Shown: positions 1 to 11,914, numbered from the stretch's first letter. The stretch is DNA of 64,000 nucleotides from Martensiomyces pterosporus (GCA_025201845.1 MU603943.1:1-64000), one strand, 5' to 3'. Notes: generated by a model not told the origin, from the sequence alone. A program made the numbers and translations.

Positions 1-583
1 GCCCAGACACTCCAGACAATACAGCGAGTCAGCGAAGAGATAAAGGATAACATCGAGTTTGCGCAGTTACGCATGATCGAGACCCACGACAGAAAGATTG
101 GCGCTCCAGACATCAAGAAAGGCGACATGGTCCGGCTATCGACACGTTTCACCACGCCGCCGTACCTCCAGAACCAGACGAACCGCTCGCTGCAGCACAA
201 GTGGTCCGGTCCCTACAAGGTTATTGGCACGGTCGGCAAGAACGCCTACCGCCTACCGCCTCCAGCTGCCTCCGTCGATGCGCATCCACCCGGTGATCTC
301 GTGGTCACACCTGGAAAAGTACCACACCTCGGACAAGTTCGCCGGCCGCCAACCAGACGAACCACCCCCTGTCGAAGTCGATGGGCATCTTGAGTACACA
401 GTCGAAACGATTGTGAACCACCGCACCAGAAGGAACAAGCGCGAGTACCTGGTACACTGGGAAGGCTATGGCGAGAACGAAAGGACATGGGAGTCAGAAG
501 ACAACCTCAAGAACGCACAGCGCCTGCTGAAGGCCTACAAGACTAAAAACAAGATACCGCCGATCTCCAGAGTTCGATCTTAA
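1..583 (+). pseudogene. Ty3/gypsy chromodomain retrotransposon polyprotein, 3' end, frameshifted
   Basis: The reading frame is open from base 1, so the element begins outside the window. Frame 1 (to about 250) gives the integrase C-terminal SH3-like region, with the motif GDMVRLSTRF and a WSGPYKV segment. The downstream part lies in frame 2 and gives the linker (HLEKYHTSDKF) and a clear chromodomain: YTVETIVNHR, then YLVHWEGY, then ERTWESEDNL, with the aromatic Tyr/Trp/Trp positions kept. It ends at the TAA at 581-583. The two frames are separated by a perfect tandem repeat of gcctacc (244-250 and 251-257); without one copy the frame would be continuous, so the copy is broken by a 7-bp duplication. 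Chromodomains of this class steer integration toward modified chromatin in fungi (family knowledge). Confidence 0.88.
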
Positions 584-594
584 GTGAGGGCGAA

Positions 595-744
595 TGTGAT
601 GACGTCATCATCATTTATCACGTGCAGAACTCTCTCTTTATTTAAAGCACCCAAGGGTGCTGCCTCCTTTGGCTCCCAAGCTTACGCTCCTGATTCAAAT
701 ATACTTACATTATATTGGGAACGACAGGAGACTAAGCAAACACA
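595..744 (+). repeat. Putative 3' LTR of the Ty3/gypsy element
   Basis: This 150-bp segment begins TGTG and ends CACA (inverted termini), 11 bases after the polyprotein stop and directly behind a purine-rich run (gtgaggg, 584-590) that could be the polypurine tract. Inside are a perfect CRE/ATF palindrome TGACGTCA (600-607), an E-box CACGTG (619-624) and a TATA-like TTTATTTAAA (637-646), in the usual order for an LTR promoter. The 5' LTR is outside the window, so the borders rest on termini and position only. Confidence 0.6.
600..646 (+). promoter_or_regulatory. LTR promoter elements: CRE, E-box, TATA
   Basis: TGACGTCA at 600-607, CACGTG at 619-624 and TTTATTTAAA at 637-646 lie within 47 bases of the putative LTR start. 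These match bZIP, bHLH and TBP sites in sequence; function is inferred. Confidence 0.4.
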
Positions 745-1299
745 TGCTGTCCCGCACGGGTGTTCTCAGGACACCCGTGAGAAATAGCCATGGCACATGA
801 AAACCCATGCCACCCGGGGAGCCCGTGAACAAAATTACCTAGGCATTGCTGTGACTCCTTGTTGCCGGCCTCGCAACATGGACCTGTAAAACTCCTTGAA
901 CTCTAGACCGCGGTCGGCGAAGGTTCTTGGAAAAGTCGGCACGCCATCTGCTGTGGCTGTCTGGAATCCGCTCCGCTTGCTGCGTCGCATAATACTGCGG
1001 CTGGTAGCGGGCGGGATATTGGAACGGAACTCTCGGTCGATCTGCAGCTTGTTGCGCATTAACGAAGCCTCCGCAGATGGGCTACCTATTTTTCCAAGAA
1101 CCTTCGCCGACTGCAGTCGGCCACACCTCCAGAGGCCAGCACAGTGGCCTATTTCGCACTATAGCAAGCGCACCTTCGGTCGAGTATTTAAAAACACTTC
1201 TTGCTGCTGGAGCGCAATGACCCAGCAGTGTTGAATAAACTTCAATTTTCAACCCTCTTGGACTCGTTTGCAACAATAGTGTATTTCAAAGGAGTGGGC
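745..1299. mobile_element. Scrambled retroelement remnants between LTR and BLM10
   Basis: No intact gene lies here. A perfect 21-bp inverted repeat pairs 914-934 with 1090-1110, inside a longer diverged inverted repeat. As a result the minus strand (835-1059) and the plus strand (896-1234) both encode a segment reading ADG-x-P-x-FPRTFAD. Two inverted fragments of the same coding sequence, next to an LTR, look like nested or rearranged element debris. The 3' UTR of BLM10 must also lie near 1230-1299, where the sequence is AT-richer. Confidence 0.5.
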
Positions 1300-4200
1300 C
1301 TAGGCATAGTAGCATGGAGACACAAGCATGTCAGTGAGCAGCTCCAGCTGGTTGCTTGTAAATTTCTTGTGGTCCTCGTGCCAGGTGTCCATGTGAGTGC
1401 GTCGAAACTCTGCAAATGTGCGCTGGACCGTGCTCTGAATTGGGTTTGGGTCGTCGATGCACTGCGCCAGCAGAACAAGAATATCTGGGAGCCACTCGGG
1501 AATTGTGTAGGGGAATGCGAGAACCAGGCACGACAAGCCCAGGACGCCTGCATGCCGGGCGAGCACAATGCGGTTGTAGGCAGCGGCGTTCTTTGGAGGC
1601 TTTCCGTAGCGTATGCGAGGGAGGCGCTGAGCCAGCTTTTGCGAGAACAGGCTGTTCAGGTCGGCAATAACGTTGCCGCTAGCACACTTGATCAGGCTGG
1701 TTAGCGATTTGGCAGCCGTTTGGCGGACCTCGATCTGGTCATGCACAAGGAAGGACGCCGTGACATCCATTACATGCGCGCGCATATCCCGAGACAGGGA
1801 AAACCGATTCGCAAACGTGAGCGTGCACAGGAGCGGGAGTGTCTTTGCAATGACATGCCAGCCATTTGGCGTGTCCTCAAGAAGGGCCAGTATCTTTGAT
1901 GCGACGTCCTTCGACATGTGTGCCGTGTAGAGGACCTGGGAGAAGAACTGCAGAATAACCTTGGCCAGCCGCGAAACGTCCTCATCGTCATGCTGCTCCT
2001 GGAGCGACGAGAGCAGCGGTAGGGCATCTGGGATGTACTCAATCGCCAGGCGCTTGCTGCTGTACCCAAATCCGGCGAGCAAAAAGTTCAGCAGCGTCTT
2101 GCTTCCGCGGCTGTAGTTGGATGTGCCCTCATTAGACGGCTTGTGCTCGGACTTCCACTCTGTGATCTTGCAGGTCATCGCAGCGATCATGGCCTGTGTC
2201 CGGGGAGTGCCCTTCCAGTGCGAGTAGTCGCGGCCAGTGGGTCCGCAGTCGGCGAGGCTGCGTACAGCTTGGCCGACGCAGTCGAATGACACCGAATACT
2301 CCGACGACGACAGCATATACATCAGGACGCCAGCAGCGTCTCTAACCTGCTTGTAAGGGTGCGCCAGGGCGTCCATGAGGCGAGGGCTGCTTGCAACAAT
2401 TGCGGAGGCGATTCTCCAGTCCCAAGAGCTCACCAGCACACGCAGCAGCTCAAGTTTTGCAGCCTCGGCAAAGGGCGCTTCAGCCATAGGGTCAAACGCG
2501 TTTCCATATACCAGGAGTCGAATGAGCGGCAGAAATCTGCGAGGGTCACGGCGGGCAAACGAGAATTGCAGGCACGTCTGCCAAAACCTCAGCGAGTCGG
2601 GGCGCAGCCTGGATAGCAGCGAGTTCAGCAGCGGGATCAGCAGTCCCCACATTCGCTCAAGCGCGCCCTTGGACCAGTGCTTTGAGCCGCGCAGCAGTCC
2701 TGCGATCATTTCAGACGCTGTGCGCTGGGCTGCTGCACGCTCAGTGTCCTGCGCTAGGCGTGCGATTGACGGCCATGCTACCTCGAGCATCTGGATGTCA
2801 AACAGGGAGAATATCTGGCTGTAGAGCGTTGCTCGCGAGATGCCAAAGTTGTCGTCCTCAGGCGACCGCATGCTTTCTTGGGAAGACAGCACTGCAATTC
2901 GGTCCCATTTGCCGTCAGCAAAGAGGACATCACGCACTGCCTGGTACGCTGGCATCGAGTCCGGGTCGATTGTGCTGAGCGCCTTACAGTCGCCTTCCGG
3001 TGGTGCAGGATATGTCTTCACGCTCTGGGGCCAAGCAAACCACCCCGCTGCTGGACTGTCGACAAAGGGCGCCGACAGAGCTGCTGCATCGCCGGCCAGT
3101 GCGCGCTCACACAGCGTGGCATACGATTTGGCGATCAGCATGCTGGCTGCGCCATCGCCCAGGCTGATCGTTGTGCGTCTGGAAGAAACACCAGTGCCCG
3201 GGCTGCAAACCTTGCTACGGCGCCTGATTTTGCCCAAAAGCTGAGACAAGCTCATCACTGCGCTTTCCCGCACCAGCATGAGCTCTGAGGCCAGGTTGTC
3301 GGCAAGCGTGCTGACTAGCCTTTGTTCTAGCGGAATGTTTATGGACGGCAGCTGGTCAAGGAAATAGCCAGAGATCGCAGCAAAGCGCCAGGTCGTCCCG
3401 GTGTCGCGCAAGATGTCCACAAGCGAGTTGACAAGCTTTGCATGCTCGGCCACCGAAAAGGCGTGGTACTCGGCTAGTCTTAGGCTCGCATTTTCCACCT
3501 CCGCAGCAAGGTCTGCTTCTGCATCGAGCTCGAGAACCAGCTCCTTGATCGGCTGCAGGGGCTGGTGTCTGGGCAGAGGCGCAGATACGTGGACCACATG
3601 TGAAACGGCGATGTTGCGAATGAGCTTCTTGACCAGGGGCTTATCTTCATGCTGGGCGCGGCACAGCGCTAGCACGAGCATAGGGAAGTAGTGCCAATTA
3701 CGCAGGCATGCTCGGCGGATAGGCGACGTGTCCAGCACATGCAGCGCGCCAATCATCTTGTCGGAGTCGCTGGCGTCGTTGTTCGCAAGCTCTGAGAGGA
3801 AGCGAGGGATCAGCGGGTATTTCAGGGCGGGTATTATCGAGGCGATGGCATCGAGCGCTGACGCCGCATTGTTGCGGATCTCATCGTAGGGGGATAGGCA
3901 GAAGTGCGCCACAAGAGTGGTGATTTGGGTGTGGAGCTCCGACGCTCCCTTGAAGCGCGTGTTGTGGAGCAGGCGTGCTGCTTGCGTGAGAATCGAGCGC
4001 TTGGCAGCAAAGTAGCGAGGGACCACGCATTGCTTGTTGTCGATAGAGAAGCTGTCCATGCCAAAGCTCCATGCTCGCCGGAGACTAGAGTATACTGAGC
4101 GATCTGCGCCGTGCTCGCAGACAAATATCTGCGCCAGCCTCACTAGCCCTTTGATGTTCTCGACGTCGTCTTCGCTGCTCGCTGCCATGTAACCCAGCGC

Positions 4201-7200
4201 CTTTGTGGTTGCCCTTCCTATGGACTCACGGATGTCGGCGATCTCTTTGAACTGCGCGTCGTCGGGATCGGTAAAGACGTAGCCAGCAGACACCTGGCCA
4301 CTGAGTCTGTAGCGCGGGGGCATGTTGCTTGCATCGTCGCCCTCAACAATCTCCTGTGCAGCGTCGTTCTCGCCCCTGTGCTCGTTGGGCGGCGGGATGA
4401 GGCTGCCGAGGCACTTCAGGCCGTATCTGAGAATGGTGAGCAGCTTGTTCAAGCAAACGTTGCCGTGGTCTGTGGACCCCTGCTCGCCCGAAATGGAGTC
4501 GATGAGGCTGTTCAGACCGTCCACCTTTGGGACCAGGATGTCTCGTATGAGATCGAGGGCAAACTCGACTTCATCGGCGCTTGCAGTGTGCCACTTTAGC
4601 ACAAACGACTCGTCGCTTACAGCGGCGTGCTGCCCCCAGTAGCGGAAGTGGTTCTCGTGGAAGTCAGCACTGCTCCATACAGAGTCGGGAACGCTGCGCC
4701 CGCGCTCGGGGTAAACGTTGACCAAGCGAGCAATAGCGTTGCCCAGGATCTTGCTGCCAATGCTGTAGACCTGGCGAGAGAGGCAGCTGTCAAGAATAAG
4801 GCTGATTGTAGACTTGATCTGCTTCCTGTAGGGAAGCAAGTAAGCTCCGCTCTGGCACTCCGCCAAGGTAGCCAGCATTGACGAGAACCAAATCAGCGTA
4901 GTCTCCGAGTGTGATCTGGTGCGCATGCTCAATGAGGGCGTGCTACCAACGCCATTGCTGATTTCCTCGGCAATCCGCTCGCAGCACATCGGCAAGAGGC
5001 TGCGCAGAGCGACCTCGGGCATGGCGTTGGCAAACGCGTACACGATCTTGCTAACGCTGTCGACAGCAGACAGGCTGGTTATGTTGCTCGCGAAATTCGT
5101 TATCAGCCGCGAAATCATGGGGTAGTAGCGCTCGCTGCACTGAAGAAGAACCATCTCCGTGGTATGCGACACCATCATCTGCAGCCCAATATCAGACGAC
5201 GCCGCGTCGCTGCTGTCAAGGCTGCTTGAGAGATTGTCTACAAGCGAAAACACGCGGCGCAGATACTGGTCAATCCACGTTTCAAACTGCGCAGTGCTGC
5301 TGCGCGTCAGCCACTCCACCTGGTCCATATCGACAGCAGGCACTGCTTCCAGGCTGAGGTCGGCTGCAGACGAGGATTTGGAAGAGTGCGCGACAGGCAG
5401 GTCGCCGCTCGTGGGGAGCTCTTCAAACACGACGCCGCTGATGCAGAGGTTGCCAATAAACGTCAGTGCGAACCACGTCTTTGTCGTGTCGTTCACATCA
5501 ATCCCCGGAAGAGTGAGTATAAGGAGCGGCGCCACATGCTGCGCACCCTCTGGGTAGAGCGCAAAGTTGGACAGCGTCGACGCAAGCTTGGCCAGGGCAC
5601 GCATAGCTGAAATCATGCGGTGCGTCTCTGTGACCGAGTCGACGGAGCTGTATAGCGTGTCCAGAAGAGGCGTGAATATCAAGTCAGGCTCCACCTCGGC
5701 CAAGTGCTTCAGCGTCGAGTGGCTCATGCTCACGGCGTCCTCGCTCTTTGAAAAGAGAAGAAGCATGGCCAGCGTGCGAGCAGACACCACAAAGCGGCGG
5801 CGCATTTTCCTGGTCAGACGCATGGGCGGCGGCACTGTGCAGGTGTCAGCAGCCTCAGCACGAACGCGCAGCAAGAGCTCCTTGGACAGATGGCGCAGGA
5901 ACCGCGACAGGATGCCGCTCCACGAGCCGTTGTTAGACGGGTGGTAGAAGGGCTCAATCATCTGCACGAGCTGCTCGAACTGCTCCAGCGCACCGCCCTC
6001 GCTCTCGTCGTGCATGGTGTGCACGATGAACTTTGCAAATGCATGGGCTCTCTCCTCGCTCAGTGGAAGCGAGCCATTCTGCGGCAGACGATAGAACAGC
6101 GATGTGTCAGTAAGCACCGACGACACGCCTCGTGGCAGTGGAGCCGTCCCGCGTGCCACTGGCAGGTTGAAGAAGTGAAGCCCGCTGGCAAAGGCAAACC
6201 GCACTTGCTCGTTGGTGAACCTCAAGCGGCCCTTTTGCTCCACCGCAAGACACGAAATGAGGTTCATAAAATATGCATCGTAGCCGGCGGCACGCAGGTT
6301 GAATGACCACAAGGAGAATATTGTTGGCAGCCATTGCTCAGGGCCAATCTCGGCCGGGCTAACAGAGATATAGGTCGTGGGCAGAAACAGGGTGAGCATC
6401 TGAACGACGACGATTTGCCAGTCAAGCGAGTTGAACTGGATCTGGGGCAGGAGCTCCTGGAGGACATCGATGGCGGCTGATGGAGGGAAGAACCTAGCAA
6501 GATGTTTGGCCAGTTATTCGCATAAATAAAAAAAGAGAAGGGAGGCCGGCTGCAGGTTAGTGCATGGCACTACCATCATATTGGCAGGGACGACATGGTG
6601 TGTTGAGAGCAGGTGACTGGGGTAATCCCAAGGCAGTACATACCGGTTGGCTGCACAGGCAAGATCAACGGTGTTTTTCAATCTGGACCTATACACGGAA
6701 TGGAGTATAGAATATGCGTGCATGTTAATGAGACAGGCGGATCAGGCAGTGCTGCAAGTGAATGCATACATAGAAAAACACCAAGCATCTTACCTGCGCT
6801 GAAGCGGATTGTCGTGCCAGACCTTTGGGAACGTCAGGCGCTTGACCAGTTCGTACAACTTTCGCCAATCCAGAGTGAGGTCTTGGACAGTGAGCTTATC
6901 CTCTCGCCTACAAACACAAGACACGAGACACAAGACACAAGACACAAGACACAAGACACAAGACACAGGGTATAAGGTACAGGACACAAGACACAAGACA
7001 CAGGGTATAAGGTACAGGACACAGGACACAGGACGTGGATCAATGGGCAGGTGGCACTGCGTAAGCGCATACCAAGGAGGGGTGCGTGGTAACAGATGAG
7101 TAAAGTGTTTCAATTGGCGGGGCGTGAGTTCCGCTACGCGCCGCTGTGCAGTGTCTTTAATTAGCACTACTCCGTGTGTATTCAACGCAGCACAATCATA

Positions 7201-7660
7201 CATGCTATACTTGCCTTAGTAAGCGCGCCAGCGTGGAGCAGCACATTCCAAACAGGGTCAGATTAAGCACCTCCGTGGTAGCGAGCTCGTAGAGCACCCG
7301 GTATGTGCGGATGCGAAGCGAGGTGGGCAGGACAATATAGTTGCTACATGAGCAGTATCCGACGTACATCGCGCTTTAGTGACGCATAGTAAACGCTGTG
7401 CCTTGCAGATGCGAAAAGCCCGTGCAAGATAAGAGCAAGAGCAGCGGCATCTTGGCTGAATGCGAATTAAATGAGTACAGCAGCAGTTTTCCATAGGGTG
7501 CTTACCTGTCCAGCTGTGACAGCAATGCAGAGGCCGCAGGGAAATCGCTGCTGAGTATATAAAGCTGGAAGCGCTCTACAAAGTCTCGTTGGAAGTCAGC
7601 ATCCTCATTTCCTCGGTTGTACGGCAGCAGCACCGCCCAATTCACTTCGTCTAGCCTCAT
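1300..7660 (-). CDS. BLM10: Proteasome activator BLM10 / PA200 (PSME4)
   Basis: Large HEAT-repeat ring that caps the 20S proteasome. Four exons join in phase: 7660-7506, 7343-7215, 6907-6794 and 6493-1300, giving 1,863 aa, close to human PSME4 (about 1,840). Family hallmarks are the N-terminal WAVLLPYNRG and the QDLTLDWRKLYELV segment. The protein ends CYYA, matching the Tyr-Tyr-Ala tail by which Blm10 docks into alpha-subunit pockets. The intron after exon 2 starts with GC (CTAAG|GCAAGT) rather than GT. The 306-bp intron 6908-7214 holds a heptamer satellite. The ATG at 7660 is the first in frame, but a T-rich tract ending in TTAG just upstream (about 7680) could be a splice acceptor, so a further 5' exon is possible. 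It faces TOP1 across a shared promoter region. Confidence 0.95.
6914..7035. repeat. Heptanucleotide satellite (ACAAGAC)n in BLM10 intron
   Basis: Imperfect tandem copies of acaagac, interrupted twice by agggtataaggtacagg. The block lies wholly within the BLM10 intron 6908-7214 and begins just a few bases from the acceptor at 6908-6910. It therefore replaces the usual pyrimidine tract on the coding strand with a TGTCTTG-type repeat. Confidence 0.85.
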
Positions 7661-8102
7661 TTCAATGCACACGCTGCTAATAAAAAAAAACCCGGGCCAA
7701 GTAAAGAGCAGATGTGAGGGGTACACTTATGAATGAGAAGAAACAAGAAAAAGAAGAAACAGTGCGGGCACAGCTAAGCAAGCGAGTGAGGACGGGAGCT
7801 GCTGAAAGGAATAAAATGCCTGTGCCGGATGCTCGAGCTACTGCCAGAGCTCTTGGCCAGAGCTAGCTGACGTAGGCGCTTGTGTTTTTTTCGCATGAGC
7901 TGTGAGCCGATGTAGAGTCGCATTTTTTTTGTCTTCACACCCGCCTTTTTAGCACTTGGGCATTAATTCAGCGGCAGCAAGCGCACGCGCGTGCCTGCTG
8001 CCGCCGCAAGCCTTGTATCTCTTCAGTGCACCACACCTATACACATATTTTCTTTTTGCTTTTTGCTATTCCTATTATTTCCATTAGAGGGCAGCAAATT
8101 CT
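7661..8102. promoter_or_regulatory. Divergent BLM10/TOP1 promoter region
   Basis: This holds 442 bp between the two start codons, with several T-runs and an inverted agctctggccagagct motif around 7850-7866. No convincing gene is seen. A 40-codon minus ORF starting near 7893 has no support. Confidence 0.5.
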
Positions 8103-10912
8103 ATGGTAGGTTTTTTTTGTCTTCCTCTCCCATGGGCTAGTATCTACGGGCAACGCACGCCATGGGCCAGTGGCAGCCACAGACGCTGCTGAGCACGCAT
8201 TCGCTAACCCACCTTGGGCTTTCATTTGTTAATTGCCGGCATAGAGTTCTTCGGATTCTGACGACGGTGTGCCCTTGTCAGCGAGGGTCGGCAACGGCAG
8301 CGGCAACGGCAACGGCAGCGATAGCGACAATGTGCCCCTGTCGAGGCGTCGTCATTCGCCGCAGGACAGCAGCGACAGCGAGTCAGACCAGCCCCTGTCA
8401 AAAAAAGTCAAGGGTACAAACGGCGCTGCAGCAGGCACTTCGGACACGCGGCCGAGAAAGCCCAAGCCCACAAAGGGGGGCAAGCAGTCCAGGCAGCGAA
8501 AGGTATGCCCGGCTAATACGATTAGAGCACACACAGGCCAGCCATTGTTAAAGGGCCCCCCATTGCCCAGCCCCTGTCCCTCCCTTCTAAAACCATGTGT
8601 ATTCTTGCCCTGCTGGCTGGCACCAATTCAGCGAGTGCGCTTTGAGGAAGTCGCCGTTGTTTGTTCTGGGATTGCACCCCGATTCTTTGTTTTTATTTTT
8701 TACTGACCCATTCTCAGCATTCCCTTTCATCTCGCACTTGCTTTTCTTTCGCTGGTGCTGCTCATAGGCCTCTTCGGCGCCGACAGCTTCTGCTTCGAAA
8801 AGGCCTCGTGTCAAAAAGGAAGAGGAGCCACTAAAGGCAAAAGCAAAGGCGGGCGCCAAAGCTGCTGCTGCTGGTGCTATCGCCGCCAATGCCGCTGCTG
8901 GCAAGGGAGTGGTGAAGAACAGGGTGGTCGACCGGAAGCCTCTTATAAAGGCGGAGTCGTCGTTTGCTGGTAGCTCCCAGGAGGGCAGCGTAGCGAGCGA
9001 CACTGACGACCACAAGTGGTGGCTCGAACAGAGCAAGGATGAAGACGGCCAGAAGTGGAATTCTCTGGAGCATAGCGGCGTGATGTTCCCTCCTCCGTAT
9101 TCGCCACACGGCATCCCGCTTCGCTATAACGGCAAGGACATCAATCTGGCCCCCGACGCAGAGGAAGTTGCGACCTTTTTTGCAGCGCTGGTTGGGACGG
9201 ACTATGCGGTTAACCCGGTCTTCCAGAAGAACTTCTTCAGCGACTTCAGGGATGTTCTCGACAAGACGCAGCGCAAGCACCCCGTCAAGGAGTTTAAGCT
9301 GTGCGACTTTTCGCTGATACGCACGCACCTTGATGGCGAGACTGCCAAGCGCAAGGCCATGACCAAGGAAGAGAAGGAGGCAGCGAAGAAGGAGAAGCTT
9401 GAGGCGGAGGAAAATTTTGGCTTTTGTCTTATGGACGGCCGCCGCGAGAAGGTTGGCAACTTCCGGATCGAGCCTCCTGGTCTCTTCCGTGGTCGTGGAG
9501 CGCACCCAAAGACCGGCATGCTCAAAAAGCGCGTGCTCCCTGAGCAGGTTACGATCAACATCGGCAAGGATGCGAAAGTCCCCGATCCGCCGCCGGGCCA
9601 CAGGTGGGGAAATGTGGTGCACGACAACACGGTGACATGGCTGGCTATGTGGAAGGAGAACATCAACAGCAACACCAAGTACGTGTTCCTTGCTGCGGGC
9701 AGCTCGATCAAGGGGCAGAGTGATCTGCGCAAGTTCGACAAGGCACGCAACTTGAAGCTGTGCATCGATGGGATTCGTGAGCAGTACACCAAGGATCTCA
9801 AGAACGAGGTCATGTCCGAGCGCCAGCGCGCCACTGCCATGTACCTCATCGATCGCTACGCTTTGCGTGCGGGTAATGAAAAGGGAGACGACGAGGCAGA
9901 CACCGTGGGCTGCTGCTCATTGCGCTGCGAGCATGTGAGGCTGGAGGCGCCCAACACTGTCCACTTTGATTTCCTGGGCAAGGACTCGATTCGCTATCAG
10001 CGCACAACCCAGGTCGACCGGCAGGTGTTCAAGAACCTGCGCATCTTCCAGAAGGAGCCGAAAACCAAAGACGACATGCTGTTTGACCGCCTGAACCCAA
10101 CGACGCTGAACAAGCACTTGCAGAAGCTTATGCCAGGGCTGACTGCAAAGGTGTTCCGTACCTTCAACGCGTCGTTTGTCTTTCAGCAGCAGCTAGCCAG
10201 CACGCCCACTGACGGCACAGAGGCTGAAAGGATTCTTGCATACAACCGTGCAAATCGCGAGGTTGCCGTGCTGTGCAACCACCAGCGCTCAGTCTCAAAG
10301 GGGTTCCAGGGCCAGATGTCAAAAATCGAGGACAAGCTGCTCGCTGTTCGCTATCAGCGCAAGCTGCTAAAGGAACACCTGCGCTCGGTGGCTCCGGAAC
10401 TGGTAAAGCGGCACCCGGAGCTCAAAGAGAAAGAGCCCGGCGTTACGAGCGAGTGGATCAAGTCGCACCTGTTGGCCACATGCGACCTGGATCGCGAGAA
10501 GGCACAGAAGAAGTTTGAGCGCGACAACGATAAACTCAAGGAGGCTGGAGAGCCTCTGCTCCCAAAGTCCAAGCTCAGCGAGCAAATAGCCGAAATCGAC
10601 AAGCGCGAAAGGAGCATTGCTGACGGAACATACGAGCCCGAACTGCCAACTGGGAAGAGCGCAACGCCCGACAAGATCGTGGAAAAGATCGAAAAGCTCT
10701 CTGCTCGCATTGGCAACATCGAGGTTGACAAGATCGAAAAGGACGAGAACAAGACCACTGCGCTGTCCACGTCCAAGATCAACTACATTGACCCTCGCAT
10801 CTCGGTAGCGTGGTGCAAGAAGTACGACGTGCCCTTAGAAAAGATCTTCAACAGGGCTCTGCGTGAAAAGTTCAACTGGGCTCTTGATGTAGACAGCGCC
10901 TGGGCCTTCTAG
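8103..10912 (+). CDS. TOP1: DNA topoisomerase I (type IB)
   Basis: Nuclear enzyme that relaxes supercoils by nicking one strand through a 3'-phosphotyrosine. Exons are 8103-8105 (only the ATG, followed directly by GTAGGT), 8245-8502 and 8768-10912, giving 801 aa. The join gives a start MSSSDSDDGVPLS, a typical Ser/Asp-rich Top1 N-terminus. Residues 1 to about 170 are charged, with KKVK and KRPRVKK nuclear-localisation-like runs. The core runs from HKWWLEQ, with PPGHRWG and LIDRYALRAGNEK (catalytic Arg region). The linker is lysine-rich, and the C-terminal SKINYIDPRI carries the active-site tyrosine at about residue 760. No activity-destroying changes are seen. Confidence 0.97.
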
Positions 10913-11141
10913 GTGCTGGCAGCCCCTGGCGCTCCCCCTTCACTCCCCCGTCCGCCTCCCACGCTTGCCTGTTTGCGCTATTACTACTCTTTTTTTTTTG
11001 CCTTGTTTTTGCCTTTTTGGTCTAGCTCTTCTCCCTTCCGAATTTTATGCTTTTTATTTCCGAGAAATCCAACGGAAACAAAGAGAAGGCACAGCAGCAA
11101 AGCCGAGGCTTGGTGCACCGTGGCAGAGATCGATCGCTGGT

Positions 11142-11914
11142 CTACTGGTGTGCGTGGAGCTTGCGTGTGTGCTTTGCAAAAGGCTCGAACTTCATGTTTG
11201 CTGGAAGCTCCTCGGCGTGACTCTGGTAGAACTGCGCCACGGGATGGCCCGCGTCCTTCGAAACAGGCTTCTGGGCGAGCTCATCCAGCAGATCGCCAAC
11301 GCTTCTGATGTTGTTCAGCGCGCGATTCGACACCGGAAGCTTGACGTGCTTCATCACATCGGACAGGACCTTGAGTTTGATGTTCTTCTCTGCAAGGCTG
11401 GTCGATCTCCAGTCCGGCGACTCTAGCGACACCTCATTCAGCCTCAGAATCTCTTGGATCCGGAACTCTAGGCGGGCTGGCGAGTATGCGCGCTTCCTAC
11501 AACAAAGAGATGGCGCCAATATGAACAGACACGGGGAATTAGCAGCGCCAGCAAGGCACTCAAAAGAGAATGACACAGCAGCAACACACGAATGCTACAT
11601 GCAGCACTGGTCTCTACGTACGGGAACTTTGGCTGGATCGACTCATTGGGAGCCCGACTTGCAAGAGCCTCTAAGCGTGTCTGCTCAGCCCCCATGTTTT
11701 CTGTGCCTGTGCCGCTTTCGCTGACTGAGTCTCCAACAGCGGGCGACGATGTCTCGCTCGACTTTGGCTCCTCGGGCTTACGGCCACCAAACAGCTTGCC
11801 CAAAAGCCCGCCGGCAGCAGCAGGGGCAGGCCGGTGGAAGCCCCTGGCACGCACAATGTGGCAGCTGGGCGCAGGAATGAAACGAGTCCTCGACAGCATT
11901 ATTGACTGCTCCAA
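11142..11914 (-). CDS. Mitochondrial large-subunit ribosomal protein mL50
   Basis: Two exons, 11914-11622 and 11496-11142, join in phase (donor GTACGT, acceptor TTGTAG) to give 215 aa. A second ATG at 11899 would give 210. The N-terminus (MLSRTRFIPAP, HIVRARGFHRP) is rich in Arg and hydroxylated residues with no acids, fitting a mitochondrial presequence. A low-complexity Pro/Ser/Glu stretch follows. The second exon matches the L50 family (RLEFRIQEILRLN, then KLKVLSDVMKHVKLPVSNRA, then VGDLLDEL). It is convergent with TOP1 and divergent from NDUFS5, another mitochondrial gene. Assignment rests on the C-terminal half. Confidence 0.78.

Noticed and set aside
244..257. Programmed ribosomal frameshift in the retroelement
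   Set aside because: Position between integrase and chromodomain is not a known frameshift site, and the exact heptamer duplication explains it more simply.
6914..7035. CRISPR-like array (regular short repeats)
   Set aside because: Period of 7 with no spacers; simple satellite in an intron of a eukaryotic gene.
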